From: Ottowia testudinis
Lineage (GTDB): Bacteria; Pseudomonadota; Gammaproteobacteria; Burkholderiales; Burkholderiaceae_C
Assembly: GCF_017498525.1 (NCBI RefSeq)
Contig: NZ_CP071796.1
Location: 3,906,001-3,970,000, forward strand
Direction of reading: 5' to 3'
DNA length: 64,000 nucleotides
Shown here piece after piece: positions 28,316-38,104 of this stretch; within the stretch, counting starts at the first letter, position 1; each line of letters opens with the position of its first letter. The notes beneath the pieces were generated by a model, which was given only the letters and a program-made list of their open reading frames with translations, searched no databases and was not told the DNA's origin. The position numbers and the translations under genes are program-made.

Positions 28316-29428
28316 TCATCGGCGGGGGCCTCGGAACAGCTTGGGCACCTTGAAACGCACGATCGCCAGATAGGCCGTCACATAGGAAACCACAAAAAGC
28401 AGACAGAACGCAATCAGCACTGGCGTGTTGTTCCAAAACAGCACGGCAGGCACCACGGTGAACAGGGTGAAGGCCCACAGATAAGGCGATGTGCGGTTGT
28501 TGCGCATCAGCATGCGGCGTGCCTCATCATCATGAAACACTTCGCGCACGATGCGGCGATAAATCAGTTGGTGGAAATGCAGTGCATCCGCCACCCCTGG
28601 AGACACACCCCTCGCCAGCTTGCGGTAGATCGAAAACAACGTCTCCCATACCGGATAGATGAGCAACAACATAGGAAACCAGGGCGACACCACGGCATGA
28701 CGTTGCACCAGCGACAAACTGGCAAACGCGATAACCAACCCCCACAGGTAGGCGCCCCCATCACCGGAAAAAATCATTCCGCGTGGGTAGTTCCAGACTA
28801 AAAACCCCGCCGTTGCCGCCGCGGTGCAAATGAGCAGTACCGCCAGTGCTCGATCGCCGACCTGCATCGACACATGCAGCAAGGCCATGCAAACAATCAG
28901 AGCCACCATGCCTGCCAGGCCGTTGTAGCCATCGATGATGTTGAACGCGTGGGGCAATCCGGCGATAGCCAACAAAGCGATGGCCGCCCCAAGCCAAGGT
29001 GCGACAGCCAACAGTGCGTCGACGCTGGGAATGGCGGCATGGCGAACCGTGAGCCCAAGCCACACGACAGCTAATGCTCCCGTCGTGATTGTCAAGGCCA
29101 ATCGATAGCGCACAGACAAGCGCTGAGTCATGTCCTCGGCGACGCCGCCAACCACCGCGGGCATCATCACGAGCAGCCACCTCCAGACCCAGCCGTCTAG
29201 GCCAAGTGAACCGGGGTCTCCCCAATACTGCGTCTGCACGAATCCCAGGGTCCAGGAAGTCGTAATGCCCGCCAAAATCGCCAAGCCCCCAATGCGCGGA
29301 ACATCTCCACGATGAAATCGTTGTGGCAGACCATTCTCATAAACAGCCGCATGATTTCGTGCCCAGCGCACGATGGCACCCGCTGTCAGCACAGCCACCA
29401 AGAACGCAACGATGCTTAGCCAAAGCAT
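28316..29428 (-). CDS. WecA/MraY-family sugar-phosphate transferase
   Basis: This integral membrane enzyme transfers a sugar-phosphate (commonly GlcNAc-1-P) to undecaprenyl phosphate to start polysaccharide synthesis. The 370 residues have about ten membrane helices. The active-site stretches are NGLPQRFHRGDVPRIGGLAI, HAFNIIDGYNGLAGMVALIV with the paired acidic residue region, MIFSGDGGAYLWGLVIAF, and HFHQLIYRRIVREVF, all typical of the family. It is the terminal gene of the polysaccharide locus and probably its initiating transferase. Confidence 0.92.
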   Translation of the reverse strand: MLWLSIVAFLVAVLTAGAIVRWARNHAAVYENGLPQRFHRGDVPRIGGLAILAGITTSWTLGFVQTQYWGDPGSLGLDGWVWRWLLVMMPAVVGGVAEDMTQRLSVRYRLALTITTGALAVVWLGLTVRHAAIPSVDALLAVAPWLGAAIALLAIAGLPHAFNIIDGYNGLAGMVALIVCMALLHVSMQVGDRALAVLLICTAAATAGFLVWNYPRGMIFSGDGGAYLWGLVIAFASLSLVQRHAVVSPWFPMLLLIYPVWETLFSIYRKLARGVSPGVADALHFHQLIYRRIVREVFHDDEARRMLMRNNRTSPYLWAFTLFTVVPAVLFWNNTPVLIAFCLLFVVSYVTAYLAIVRFKVPKLFRGPRR

Positions 29429-29591
29429 GAAACGCTCAAATGACTGCCTTGGCCGCGCATTTCATCCCCGACGGCGAGGGGTGCGCTCCGAGAAGTGAAA
29501 GTCAAGCTCGATAGTTGAAGCACAGACCCGGGCAAAGCGCGGCCCTTATCAAGCGGCAGGGTAATGACCGCACCGCAATGAGCTGCTGCGC

Positions 29592-30389
29592 TCATTGGGA
29601 CAAGGTCCGATAAAACCGCATCACCTTCTCCACGTATCGTTGCGTTTCGGGATAAGGAGGGATGCGATTGCCGTATTTAGCCACCGCGCCTTCCCCCGCG
29701 TTGTAGGCGGCCAGGGCCAACGATTTGTCGCCGCCAAACATGCGCAACAGGTCGGCCAAATAGCGACTGCCCACTTGCGCGTTGACCTGTGGTTCGAGCA
29801 CTGCGTGCCGCTCACCCGGCAATGCTGGCGCAGACACCCCATAGCGTTCAGCAGTGCCCGGCATGATTTGCATCAAACCCAATGCGCCCTTGTGCGATAC
29901 CGCCTCCACGTTGAAAGCGGATTCGGCTGCCGCCACGGCTATTACCAACGCAGGCTCCACCGAATGATTTCGAGCCGCGGCATCAAGATACGGCTTCACC
30001 GCCTCATAGCCCCGTGGCCATCGGAAACCCGAACCCGCATCCATCGGAACAGGAGCAGCAGTCACCACGCTCTGCACGGGATCATAGGCTGGATAACGCA
30101 GGCGCCATGTGTGGTTGATCCATGTAAGCCCCCGCTCCTCCACAAACTCCGGCGCTGCTGACTCGGACAAGGTGCTTTGCGGCCGGCCGTTGGATCGCGC
30201 AAGCACGGCGTTGCCCATGTGAATCACGCCGTCTCCATCCAAGATCTGCCAGACTTCATCAGCGTCGGCGTGAAGTGCATGAACCAACAAAATGCCGACA
30301 CCCATACGCGGGATGAGTCGACTCACGGCCCGCGCACCATCCGCCCATCTCCATCGTCTGCCCGCCATCGCCCCCTTACTTCCGATCAT
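29592..30389 (-). CDS. Lytic transglycosylase with DUF4124-like N-terminus
   Basis: The periplasmic murein hydrolase has 265 residues. A signal peptide (basic start, then MGVGILLVHALHADA) is followed by a DUF4124-like segment (DEVWQILDGDGVIHMGN) and an SLT domain at about residues 135-255: catalytic Glu in AAAESAFNVEAVSHKGALGL, then MQIMPGTAERYGV and LALAAYNAGEGAVAKYGNRI. It starts one base after the acetyltransferase stop. Such enzymes in export loci may open the peptidoglycan for the exporter; that is inference. Confidence 0.92.
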   Translation of the reverse strand: MIGSKGAMAGRRWRWADGARAVSRLIPRMGVGILLVHALHADADEVWQILDGDGVIHMGNAVLARSNGRPQSTLSESAAPEFVEERGLTWINHTWRLRYPAYDPVQSVVTAAPVPMDAGSGFRWPRGYEAVKPYLDAAARNHSVEPALVIAVAAAESAFNVEAVSHKGALGLMQIMPGTAERYGVSAPALPGERHAVLEPQVNAQVGSRYLADLLRMFGGDKSLALAAYNAGEGAVAKYGNRIPPYPETQRYVEKVMRFYRTLSQ

Positions 30390-30390
30390 T

Positions 30391-31026
30391 TCAACGTCCA
30401 GTTCTGATGCGATTCTTGATTCTCTGCATCCACGTCATAGGCGCTGACGCCATCAATGGCGGCATTGTCGACGAACCAGCCCATCGCCGAGCGCGAACTA
30501 TGCGCGCCGGCATACCCACAGCAACCATGCCCGCTGGAACATCCTTGCGCACCAAGGCACCGGCGGCAACCACGGCGCCGCGACCGATCGTCACACCCTC
30601 CAACACCGTCGCGCCAGCGCCAATCCATGCCCCATCCTCGATCACGATCGACGCGCGCGTGATGCGGTTGCGAGCGATGATTTCGTCGCCCTCATCGATC
30701 GCATGACCCGCGGAAAGCAGCTTGGCGTGCGCGCCAACCAACACATCGGCGCCTATTTCCAACCCACCCTCTCCAGAAAGGTAGGAGCCCACATTGACTA
30801 TGGTACGCGCCCCGATGCGTATGCGCGCATCGGGAGCGGCGTCCACGTCCCCAAGGACCATGCGCGTATGCGCATAAAGACTTACCTCGTCCGCGAGACA
30901 AAGCACCTCAGCACGCTGACCCCAGCGCATCACCGACACCGACAGATCAATTCTGCACGCCTCGCCCAAGACATCGATGCCCTCATGAGAAGCACATATG
31001 TCAGGTACACCAAGCAACCGCGACAC
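30391..31026 (-). CDS. Left-handed beta-helix acetyltransferase
   Basis: This hexapeptide-repeat acyltransferase (WbbJ/LbH class) probably O-acetylates a sugar of the polysaccharide. It has 211 residues. Repeats run from ARIRIGARTIVNVGSYLSGE to IEDGAWIGAGATVLEGVTIG, RGAVVAAGALVRKDVPAGMV and AVGMPARIVR, the typical end of such enzymes. A catalytic-type His is in LLSAGHAIDEGDEI. It lies between the methyltransferase (14 bases) and the transglycosylase (1 base). Confidence 0.9.
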   Translation of the reverse strand: MSRLLGVPDICASHEGIDVLGEACRIDLSVSVMRWGQRAEVLCLADEVSLYAHTRMVLGDVDAAPDARIRIGARTIVNVGSYLSGEGGLEIGADVLVGAHAKLLSAGHAIDEGDEIIARNRITRASIVIEDGAWIGAGATVLEGVTIGRGAVVAAGALVRKDVPAGMVAVGMPARIVRARRWAGSSTMPPLMASAPMTWMQRIKNRIRTGR

Positions 31027-31039
31027 GCTTTTTACGCCC

Positions 31040-32053
31040 TCAATCGCGAGTCAGCCGCCGCCAAACACGCGCCAGCCAACTGCGCTCACGCGACAACAAC
31101 AACTGCGCAACCAACTCTTCTTTTTCGGCAAAAAGCTTGGCTAAACGCTGCTCTTGTCCCTCAAGCTTCAATGCACTGCTTTCACGCTCGGTCTCTAAGC
31201 CTGCGATCTCTGCCTGCATGCGCGCAATGACTTCCTTTGCCTCTCCAAACGCTTTCTGGTGCTCCAGCAGCGAGCCATGTTCGCCCTGATAGCGCACCAG
31301 TAGTTCGTGCAGTTCTTGCCGTACCAGCATCGCCTCATCACGGGCTTGATTGACTTCCCAAGCCGCCGCCTCTGATATGGGCGTGGCAACCGTCATCCAC
31401 TGATATACATCAAAATCAAGCCAACCCTCCATCAAGTTTCGCCGCTGGTCTTCCGCCAGCGTTCGCCAGCACCAGACAAATTCGCTTTGCTCTATCGGAA
31501 TCCGGTTGGCATTCCAATAGCGTGGCGCCCATCCATACTCGAGCAATATTTTCTCTATGCTTCGTCGAGTGAAAAACCGCAAATGCGTGCGATCAAGCAA
31601 GCCTTTTTCTGTATAATCAAAAATTCCCAATCGCAAAGCACCTACCACACCTGCATAGGACACATTTGGGATCGACAGAATCAAACGCCCTCCGGGCGCC
31701 ATTAAACCGTGCAGCGAACGCAGCACGCACTCGGGCGCCCTAAGATGCTCAAGCACATCGCAAGCCAGTACCACGTCAAAGCAACGGCCTTGCAATTTAT
31801 TAATCCAGTCATCGCCATCTAAATCTGCAGCGATGACATCAACACCGAATCCTTGAAGCATTGCAACTGCTTCGGGGTCATTTTCAATTACCGTAACAGC
31901 GTGCCCACGCTCCACCAGTACTTTCGTCATGGCGCCCGGACCTGGACCCAATTCAAGCACGGTACTTCCTGGACCTACCTGTCTCAATAAGCGCGCAGCC
32001 CAACCCTGACCTTGCGGGTCATACCCATAGTCGTACCGATCCATGCTGCTCAC
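31040..32053 (-). CDS. SAM methyltransferase with C-terminal coiled coil
   Basis: This class I methyltransferase has 337 residues. SAM-binding motif I is VLELGPGPGAMTKVLVERGH at about residue 32, and post-I acidic residues are VIENDPEAVAMLQG; motif IV is DVVLACDVLEHL. IPNVSYAGVVGALRLGIFDY is typical of polysaccharide-locus enzymes. From about residue 250 the protein is a long coiled coil. The start is probably GTG at 32053, with AAGGAG eight bases ahead and its first base shared with the stop of the upstream frame; the ATG at 32044 is the alternative. Coupling to the broken acyltransferase frame is likely. Confidence 0.85.
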   Translation of the reverse strand: MSSMDRYDYGYDPQGQGWAARLLRQVGPGSTVLELGPGPGAMTKVLVERGHAVTVIENDPEAVAMLQGFGVDVIAADLDGDDWINKLQGRCFDVVLACDVLEHLRAPECVLRSLHGLMAPGGRLILSIPNVSYAGVVGALRLGIFDYTEKGLLDRTHLRFFTRRSIEKILLEYGWAPRYWNANRIPIEQSEFVWCWRTLAEDQRRNLMEGWLDFDVYQWMTVATPISEAAAWEVNQARDEAMLVRQELHELLVRYQGEHGSLLEHQKAFGEAKEVIARMQAEIAGLETERESSALKLEGQEQRLAKLFAEKEELVAQLLLSRERSWLARVWRRLTRD

Positions 32054-32780
32054 TATGCCTCTCCTTGTGAACCGAGTGTATCGCTGGCAGGACGCCACAT
32101 GCGATCCCACACCCCCCAGCGCCACCAGGCCAAAGGCCGATCACAAACGTCTTGATCGAGGCGCTTGATCACGCTATTGACGGCTTCACGCGGGCTCTCT
32201 GGCAACGCTTCCACAATCACACGCAACCGATAAGGCCGGTCTGCATACGTCATCGCACGGAACAACGACACGTTATTATACTGTGCCAGACGCTCAGTTG
32301 CGGTTAGAAAATTAAGAAACCCACCCCAAAAAGCATGATCGCGCATTCTGCCAAAGCGAGAACCCTCGCATCCGTGAAAATAACCCAAGATCGATAGTAT
32401 GTTATATTTCACCTGTTGCTTCGGTATATTTTTTAAAAATGAATTGACGGCGATAGCCTTTCAACTCAAGATTTTTCATCACAGGTATCGTCAGCGCACG
32501 AGTCACGACACCTAATTGCCCCAAACCCACCGGTGCCGTCAATAACACACAAAAGCGATTAAGCACCAGAATAAACCCTTGCTTACGATTCGCCAGCAAT
32601 TTGCAATTTCGGCCCCCTGAAGATCAACGATCGGGCCACCTCTTCTTCCTAAACGATGAAATGCCATGGCATTCACCTTTTCCTCCGCTAATATTCGCAA
32701 GTACACACTCACCCATTCGTAGAACCGTGCCGCCGTGGCTAAAGTAAACGCATCAAAAAAGTGACTCCGTAACCAGGGCT
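32053..32780 (-). pseudogene. Broken lysophospholipid-acyltransferase-like gene
   Basis: Three pieces in two frames line up as one gene. The C-terminal piece (32053-32412) has FGRMRDHAFWGGFLNFLTAT and AVNSVIKRLDQDVCDRPLAW followed by WWRWG, like the end of LpxL-type acyltransferases. The middle piece (32402-32599) has VLLTAPVGLGQLGVVTRALT. A weaker N-terminal piece lies near 32610-32770. The frames change near 32595 and again in an A run near 32430. No signal peptide, ribosome-binding site or single full-length frame is found. It is AT-rich and probably a decayed gene; a sequencing slip in the A run cannot be excluded. Confidence 0.5.
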
Positions 32781-32901
32781 TCAGTGTCTATTGATTTCGC
32801 GGCAGCTTACCGCCTATCCAGCCAGCGAGCCAGCCCTCAAGGCATTTTAGTAGGTAGCCGCCTCATGTCTGGAAATACATAATTCAAATATACATCATCA
32901 T

Positions 32902-34131
32902 TCATTGAACTAGCAACCATTCATGCTCAAGCCAAGCCAATCCAAAATCACGGTTTTTTTGATTCAGAACGGTGAATGGCTGAATAAGTTCAGCCATATC
33001 GAGAACCTGAAGGCCGGAGTCGTCCAACACGTAAACGTTCCAAAGGTACTCCCCCGACAGCAGTGAGAAGCGGGAAAATCTTATCCGCACGCGATGCTCG
33101 CCTACACCGCTCAAAGGCTGGCTCTGAGGCCGAAATTGTGTACTGGTACCAAACACGTTGTCTTTATCGGATCGCACAATGGCCAATCCCACATGAAACG
33201 GTGAGTTTGCAAATGACTCTAGCTCTATTTCAACCGTCATATCCTCGAAGGAGCTAACATGCGCGGGATTCAACCCTTCCCCCGTTTCGATAACGAGTCT
33301 CATGAATTTGACCAGCGGCACGCTGGACTCCATGCGTACCTCGGGCAACGAAGCTTCTGTTAATATTACTTCGCTAGGCGCCGAAGCGCCTCCTCTTAAG
33401 TGCACGTAGCGTCGACGCTCGTGTGCCTCGTATGCCGTTACCACATCTTCGGTCTCTCCGAGGGCTGCTATTTTTCCCTCGTGAATCCACGCAGCGCGCT
33501 GACACAGGCTGCGCACCTGATAAAGATTATGCGAGCAAAATAATATTGTTGCGCCCTGCTCACGCATAGCCAAAATACGATTCAGACTCTTCTTTTGAAA
33601 GTGCATGTCACCGACAGATAATGCCTCATCCACAATCAACACCTCTGGTTCAATTGCCGTCGCCCCCGCAAAGGCCAAGCGCATAAACATACCAGAGGAA
33701 TAAGTTTTAACCGGGCGCCGCAACGACTCATCGGCAAGCTCAGAAAAATCCACGGCACGACTCACGAAATCATCCATATTGGAACCTTCCAATCCATGGA
33801 GGGCCGCCATGAAGCGCATGTTATCGTAGCCTGACTCCTCTGGATGAAATCCAGCACCCAATTCGAGCAATGCAGCAACCCGCCCCTCGCGCTCTACAGT
33901 TCCAGATGTCGGCCGAATCGTGCCTGCGGCAATTTTCAAAAGAGTACTTTTCCCTGCCCCATTTTGACCTACCAAACCGAATGTTTCGCCGCGAGACACC
34001 TCGAAATCAATATCAGTCAGCGCCAAATGCACCCGATGCCGTTGACGCCCCGTGAGCCATTCCCATAATCTATCCTGAGGGCGTGAATAGACCACATAGG
34101 CTTTTTCGATCTTGCCGAATCGGATACTCAT
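32902..34131 (-). CDS. wzt: Polysaccharide ABC exporter ATPase with Wzt-type C-terminus
   Basis: The ATPase powers export of undecaprenyl-linked polysaccharide. The 409 residues include Walker A GLVGQNGAGKSTLLK at about residue 54, the family-type signature KTYSSGMFMRLAF, Walker B VLIVDEALSVGD and the switch His in FCSHNLY. The first residues have the YxxxxRP(Q) linker found in this subgroup. From about residue 260 a beta-sandwich domain (PHVGLAIVRSDKDNVFGTST-like) could read the non-reducing end of the glycan, as known for Wzt of E. coli O9a. The permease gene precedes it by three bases. Confidence 0.93.
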   Translation of the reverse strand: MSIRFGKIEKAYVVYSRPQDRLWEWLTGRQRHRVHLALTDIDFEVSRGETFGLVGQNGAGKSTLLKIAAGTIRPTSGTVEREGRVAALLELGAGFHPEESGYDNMRFMAALHGLEGSNMDDFVSRAVDFSELADESLRRPVKTYSSGMFMRLAFAGATAIEPEVLIVDEALSVGDMHFQKKSLNRILAMREQGATILFCSHNLYQVRSLCQRAAWIHEGKIAALGETEDVVTAYEAHERRRYVHLRGGASAPSEVILTEASLPEVRMESSVPLVKFMRLVIETGEGLNPAHVSSFEDMTVEIELESFANSPFHVGLAIVRSDKDNVFGTSTQFRPQSQPLSGVGEHRVRIRFSRFSLLSGEYLWNVYVLDDSGLQVLDMAELIQPFTVLNQKNRDFGLAWLEHEWLLVQ

Positions 34132-34134
34132 TGC

Positions 34135-34959
34135 TTACAACGCTTCGCCAAGGGCTGACTTCATTGAACGAAAAAACCACCAACCACCACCGCTCAGCGC
34201 GCAAACCCAAAAAAACAATGCCCAAGCAGTGCCAGCAGGGATCGCTATTCCAAGGATAGTCGCCTGTACCAGGAGCGCCAAGCACGCGATCGGGTTAAGC
34301 AAAAACCACTCATGAAACCGATCGGGCACTTGTGTCAACGGATAAACGATGGGTGTCAGATAAAACCAAAGCTGCAAAGCAAAAGCAACTATCGAGCCCA
34401 CATCTCGCCACAGAAAATGAGCCATAGCCAAGAGCATGGTCAATCCCAGGGTGAGCACAATCTGCGACAACATCAACAGCGGCAACCACACCCATGTAGC
34501 TCTCGGCCCCACGCCTTGAATAACACACAGCAACAACAAGAGCGCGTACCCGATGATCAGTGTCAGTAGACTGCCTCCGACAGCGACGGCGGGAAGAATT
34601 TCCGCCGGCATGGGTTGCTTGCGCAAAAAATCCTCGTAGGCAACCAAGCAACCGACACCTCGTCCAATCGCATCAGTGAAGGGGAGCCAAACGGCGAGGC
34701 CCGCCAATAAGTGCAATAAATAACCATTGCTCGCCTCTAATCCCGGCACTCTGACCGCCAGCACCAATCCAAAAAGGACATAGAAAATTGCGAGCGTTGC
34801 CAGCGGTTGGATCACTGCCCAGGCGAGTCCCAGCACCGAACCGGCATAGCGCGTCTTGAATTCACGGACGAGCCAATAGCGCCACAAAACCCACAATTGC
34901 CGGGTATTTGTTACGGTGTTCAAATAGGGCTGATGATGTGCGGCGTTTTGATCACTCAT
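34135..34959 (-). CDS. wzm: Polysaccharide ABC-2 exporter permease
   Basis: The inner-membrane permease has 274 residues and about six helices. The ABC-2 signatures are LVREFKTRYAGSVLGLAWAV and the end region LRDVGSIVAFALQLWFYLT-like, followed by PIVYPLTQVPDRFHEWFLLN. It is the partner of the ATPase three bases downstream. The ATG at 34959 overlaps the epimerase stop (ATGA), preferred over an upstream start six codons earlier. Confidence 0.93.
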   Translation of the reverse strand: MSDQNAAHHQPYLNTVTNTRQLWVLWRYWLVREFKTRYAGSVLGLAWAVIQPLATLAIFYVLFGLVLAVRVPGLEASNGYLLHLLAGLAVWLPFTDAIGRGVGCLVAYEDFLRKQPMPAEILPAVAVGGSLLTLIIGYALLLLLCVIQGVGPRATWVWLPLLMLSQIVLTLGLTMLLAMAHFLWRDVGSIVAFALQLWFYLTPIVYPLTQVPDRFHEWFLLNPIACLALLVQATILGIAIPAGTAWALFFWVCALSGGGWWFFRSMKSALGEAL

Positions 34960-35879
34960 GGCAGCGTCCGCATCCACCGCAACGTACGCTCGAGGCCGAC
35001 TTCGAATGACAGCGCCGGCTCCCAGTTCAATTCTGCACGCGCGCGCGCTATATCCAATACGTTGACTGGCGGATCAAATAGCCGGCCCGGCAGTACTCGA
35101 CGCTCTATGCATCGCTCCAATAAGCGCTCGAGCGATACAATAATCTCGTTCACGCTTATTCCTTTTCCTGCGCCCACGTTAAAAACTCGGCCATCGCCTT
35201 GATGCGTGGCAGCGGCGCAAAACGCTCTACCCACATCAGCAGCGTGAACGAAGTCGCGTACCACGGATCCATCCCCCCATACGTCAAGAGCCTCTCCATG
35301 CAAGGCACGATGCGCGAATACCGCAATGACGCCCTGAACGCCCTGTGGGCGCTGCCACTCACCGTATGGATTGCTGAGGCGAATAATTCTGTATGGCAGC
35401 GCATGCTGCGCCTCTTCAATGCGCAGATGATGCTCGATAGCCAACTTCGTGACCCCATAGGCACCCATTGGCAACTTTGGGTGATCTTCATCTATGGGCA
35501 CTGTTTGGGGACGGCCGTACACCGCGCCGCCCGACGAAGCAAACAGCAATCGCGGCCGAACATCCATCTCCCGCAATCCTTGAAGCAGCTGCAAAGTGCC
35601 CATCAAATTGTGTTGCACATCTGCAAGCGGCGCCACGTTGGCTGTGGCCGGCACAGTGGATGACGCAAGATGAATCAGAACGTCTGCACCGCTGCAGCGA
35701 CGCCACCAACTTGCCACATCGTGGTATTCGGCCTTGACCTGCCCTACCAGCCAGGGCACGCTTGCCTCGGGCAGTGCAGGCGAGCGGTCTACCGACCAGA
35801 CTTCATGTCGGGCTTGCGCCAGCGCTTGGCCGATATGGCGCCCCAAAAAACCGGCACCGCCCAGAATCACGCAACGCAT
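34956..35879 (-). CDS. NAD-dependent sugar epimerase/dehydratase
   Basis: This extended short-chain dehydrogenase has 307 residues. The Rossmann motif VILGGAGFLGRHIGQAL is at the start, followed by LIHLASSTVPATANV, LLFASSGGAVYGRPQTVPID and the catalytic YGVTK. SNPYGEWQRPQGVQGVIAV is typical of UDP-glucose 4-epimerase-like enzymes. The end of the preceding glycosyltransferase and the start of this gene share one base. The exact sugar is not predictable. Confidence 0.9.
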   Translation of the reverse strand: MRCVILGGAGFLGRHIGQALAQARHEVWSVDRSPALPEASVPWLVGQVKAEYHDVASWWRRCSGADVLIHLASSTVPATANVAPLADVQHNLMGTLQLLQGLREMDVRPRLLFASSGGAVYGRPQTVPIDEDHPKLPMGAYGVTKLAIEHHLRIEEAQHALPYRIIRLSNPYGEWQRPQGVQGVIAVFAHRALHGEALDVWGDGSVVRDFVHAADVGRAFCAAATHQGDGRVFNVGAGKGISVNEIIVSLERLLERCIERRVLPGRLFDPPVNVLDIARARAELNWEPALSFEVGLERTLRWMRTLP

Positions 35880-37093
35880 CAGCCTTCCTTTCGGGCGGCA
35901 TGAAGCCCACGCTCAAAAGCACGCGCGACAACGTCCCATGTTTGGGACCGCGCAAACACCTCAGCCCGCTCAGTCAGTGCTTGACGCCGCTCATCATCGT
36001 CAAGCAGATCGCACACGGCGTCCGCCAGCGCGTCCGGAGAGGCCAACGTCAACACCGCCACCTCGTCAGTCAACAGCCATTGCACGCATTCACCACGATT
36101 AGACACCACGGCGCAGCCGCAAGCCATCAACTCCAGGGGCAACAGAGACAAATTGGTCAGCGACAGCACCAATGCCACATCGCACTGGCTATAAAGATCA
36201 GGCAGATCGTCCAGCACCACAGTGCCGCATGCCAGATGAGGAAAGGGTATCTGATAGCTGGAAGTATCCCAGCCCGCCAAGACGAACTGTGTATCCGGCC
36301 GACGCCGCGCAACCTCGTTTAGCACCAACAGACCCAGCTCAAACGCGCGCCTTGGCGTCGGTGGCCTAGCGTAAAAAAACACCCGTCGGATGCCGGGCTC
36401 ACGCCGGGGCAACCTACGATAGCGGTCCAGCTCCACCCCAAAGCCGACCGCGTGCGTATGCATGCCATATTCTTGCGCGAGTTTTTTTGCCAGCCACTCG
36501 CCTGCGGTAATACCGAAGAAACCAAAGCGATAGGTATTTTCTGCCAACACCGACTCTGTGCCTACAGAGTAGAAGTAGGGCTCGTAATCTTGGACAAAAT
36601 ACAGCTTCCGAACCGGCCCTGCGAGCGCCCGGACAGGATAAGCCGTTTCCCAACTCGTCGCTACAGCAAACTCCGAAGGGGGCACGTGCGCCAACCCCAT
36701 GTACACAGAGGCACGCAGTGGAAAAAAATGTTCAATGATATCAGCTCGAGCCGTCTCTGAATCCTGATGCATCACGGGGCGAACAATCACAATATTAGAC
36801 GTATAACCCATCTTCTCCAGATACCAGATGGTACGAAATATATTCAAATGACCACCGGATCCAATATTGAAATCTGGAACAAACCAAACAAGACTATTAG
36901 ACTCAATACGTCCTGGTTGCAGTTTTAATATCCCGGGTCGGACAAAGTCGTAATGCGCCAATACATCCTGGAGTCGCCATTGACCTGGCCCATGACGCAT
37001 GCGTTGCCAAATCATGCCAAGGGTACGAATGATGCCATCCCGACGAATAAGATCCCGCACCTGGCGCGCTCGGTGCCATATCAGCAGAGCCAT
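35879..37093 (-). CDS. Glycosyltransferase, WsaF-like
   Basis: The 404-residue protein has a GT-B fold. The N-terminal domain has WFVPDFNIGSGGHLNIFRTI, which resembles rhamnosyltransferase WsaF and related enzymes, and YFVQDYEPYFYSVGTES. The C-terminal nucleotide-sugar domain has FFYARPPTPRRAFELGLLVL and LSLTNLSLLPLELMACGCAV. It probably adds rhamnose or a similar sugar to the glycan; rhamnose synthesis genes are in this window. It starts three bases after the preceding glycosyltransferase stop. Confidence 0.88.
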   Translation of the reverse strand: MALLIWHRARQVRDLIRRDGIIRTLGMIWQRMRHGPGQWRLQDVLAHYDFVRPGILKLQPGRIESNSLVWFVPDFNIGSGGHLNIFRTIWYLEKMGYTSNIVIVRPVMHQDSETARADIIEHFFPLRASVYMGLAHVPPSEFAVATSWETAYPVRALAGPVRKLYFVQDYEPYFYSVGTESVLAENTYRFGFFGITAGEWLAKKLAQEYGMHTHAVGFGVELDRYRRLPRREPGIRRVFFYARPPTPRRAFELGLLVLNEVARRRPDTQFVLAGWDTSSYQIPFPHLACGTVVLDDLPDLYSQCDVALVLSLTNLSLLPLELMACGCAVVSNRGECVQWLLTDEVAVLTLASPDALADAVCDLLDDDERRQALTERAEVFARSQTWDVVARAFERGLHAARKEG

Positions 37094-37096
37094 TTC

Positions 37097-38104
37097 TTAT
37101 TCCAATCCCTTCCGCTGCAACCGTTGATCACGCGACACCATGCGCAACAACGGCTTTGGCAGACTAGCGTGATGCGTGCCTAAGAACTGCCCTATCACCC
37201 TCGCGCACTCAATTACGGCCATGTAAGCCGCATTTTTAATCAATCTCCAGCCATGCAAACCAGCCTCATGCAGCCAATCGAGATCACGCTTTGCCAGATA
37301 TCCGCCGGATGTCAATGCGCTCCACAAGCTTCCTTGCAAACGGTAGCCAAAATAAATATTGAACGAACGGGCTTCATCAAAGTTGCGCTGAAGAGTCTCC
37401 CATATACCGAAATCATGAGAGTGGTACACAACCGCGTCAGGAGCGAATGCCTTGGCATAGCCTGCCTCTATCGCGCGCAGCGCCCACGTTTGATCTTCGG
37501 CAAACATTACGTCGGGCAGCGGCACACGCTCCCACGCTTCGCGGCGAATACATGAATTGTTGTTGGAGAAATAATGCAAAAATTGACGGTAGCCCGGGTC
37601 GACTGCAAAGCGCTCGGGGTCTTCCAAGCGCACCACGGATAAGTTGCTGCCAAATCCTGCAAAGTGTTGCGCCAACTCACGATGCGTCACGTGTCTGGCT
37701 CGAGGGTACGCCAGATGAGGCCCAAATGCGCCAGCCACTGAAGGCTCCGCCTCACACGCGCTGACAATCGCCGCCAGCCAATGAGGCCCCGCGGGCTTCG
37801 CGTCCTGGGTAATAAACACCAAGAAATCGCCTAAAGCCATGGCTGCCATCCGATTGCGTGTTCGACCGTGGCCGAATTCAGACGGGGCGACAGTCTCCAC
37901 CCGGATACCCCGCTCACGAACTGCTTGTACCGACCCATCCGTCGAGCCCGAGTCCATCACGATCACCTCAAATGGCCATGGAGCTTGCTGCGCGAGTACT
38001 GCATCAAGCACTTCGCCCAACAACTCCCCGCCGTTTTTGACCGGGATGAGTACCGACGCACGAACGCTTCGTGCGGAAGAAGGATCTGCATGCATACGGC
38101 TCAT
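37097..38104 (-). CDS. Family 2 glycosyltransferase
   Basis: This GT-A glycosyltransferase is annotated in related genomes mostly as a rhamnosyltransferase. The N-terminal motifs are ASVLIPVKNGGELLGEVLDA and VIVMDSGSTDGSVQ, then LVFITQDAKPAGPHWLAAIV with the metal-binding region, and MFAEDQTWALRAIEAGYAKA as the acceptor-side acidic motif. No membrane helix is strong. The start is uncertain: an in-frame GTG at 38128 adds eight codons, and ATGs lie at 38104 and 38095. It is the first gene of the polysaccharide run. Confidence 0.88.
   Translation of the reverse strand: MSRMHADPSSARSVRASVLIPVKNGGELLGEVLDAVLAQQAPWPFEVIVMDSGSTDGSVQAVRERGIRVETVAPSEFGHGRTRNRMAAMALGDFLVFITQDAKPAGPHWLAAIVSACEAEPSVAGAFGPHLAYPRARHVTHRELAQHFAGFGSNLSVVRLEDPERFAVDPGYRQFLHYFSNNNSCIRREAWERVPLPDVMFAEDQTWALRAIEAGYAKAFAPDAVVYHSHDFGIWETLQRNFDEARSFNIYFGYRLQGSLWSALTSGGYLAKRDLDWLHEAGLHGWRLIKNAAYMAVIECARVIGQFLGTHHASLPKPLLRMVSRDQRLQRKGLE

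Noticed and set aside
33695-33720. ABC signature written YSSGM in place of LSGGQ in the Wzt ATPase
   Set aside because: That variant is normal in polysaccharide-exporter ATPases, so it is not a defect.
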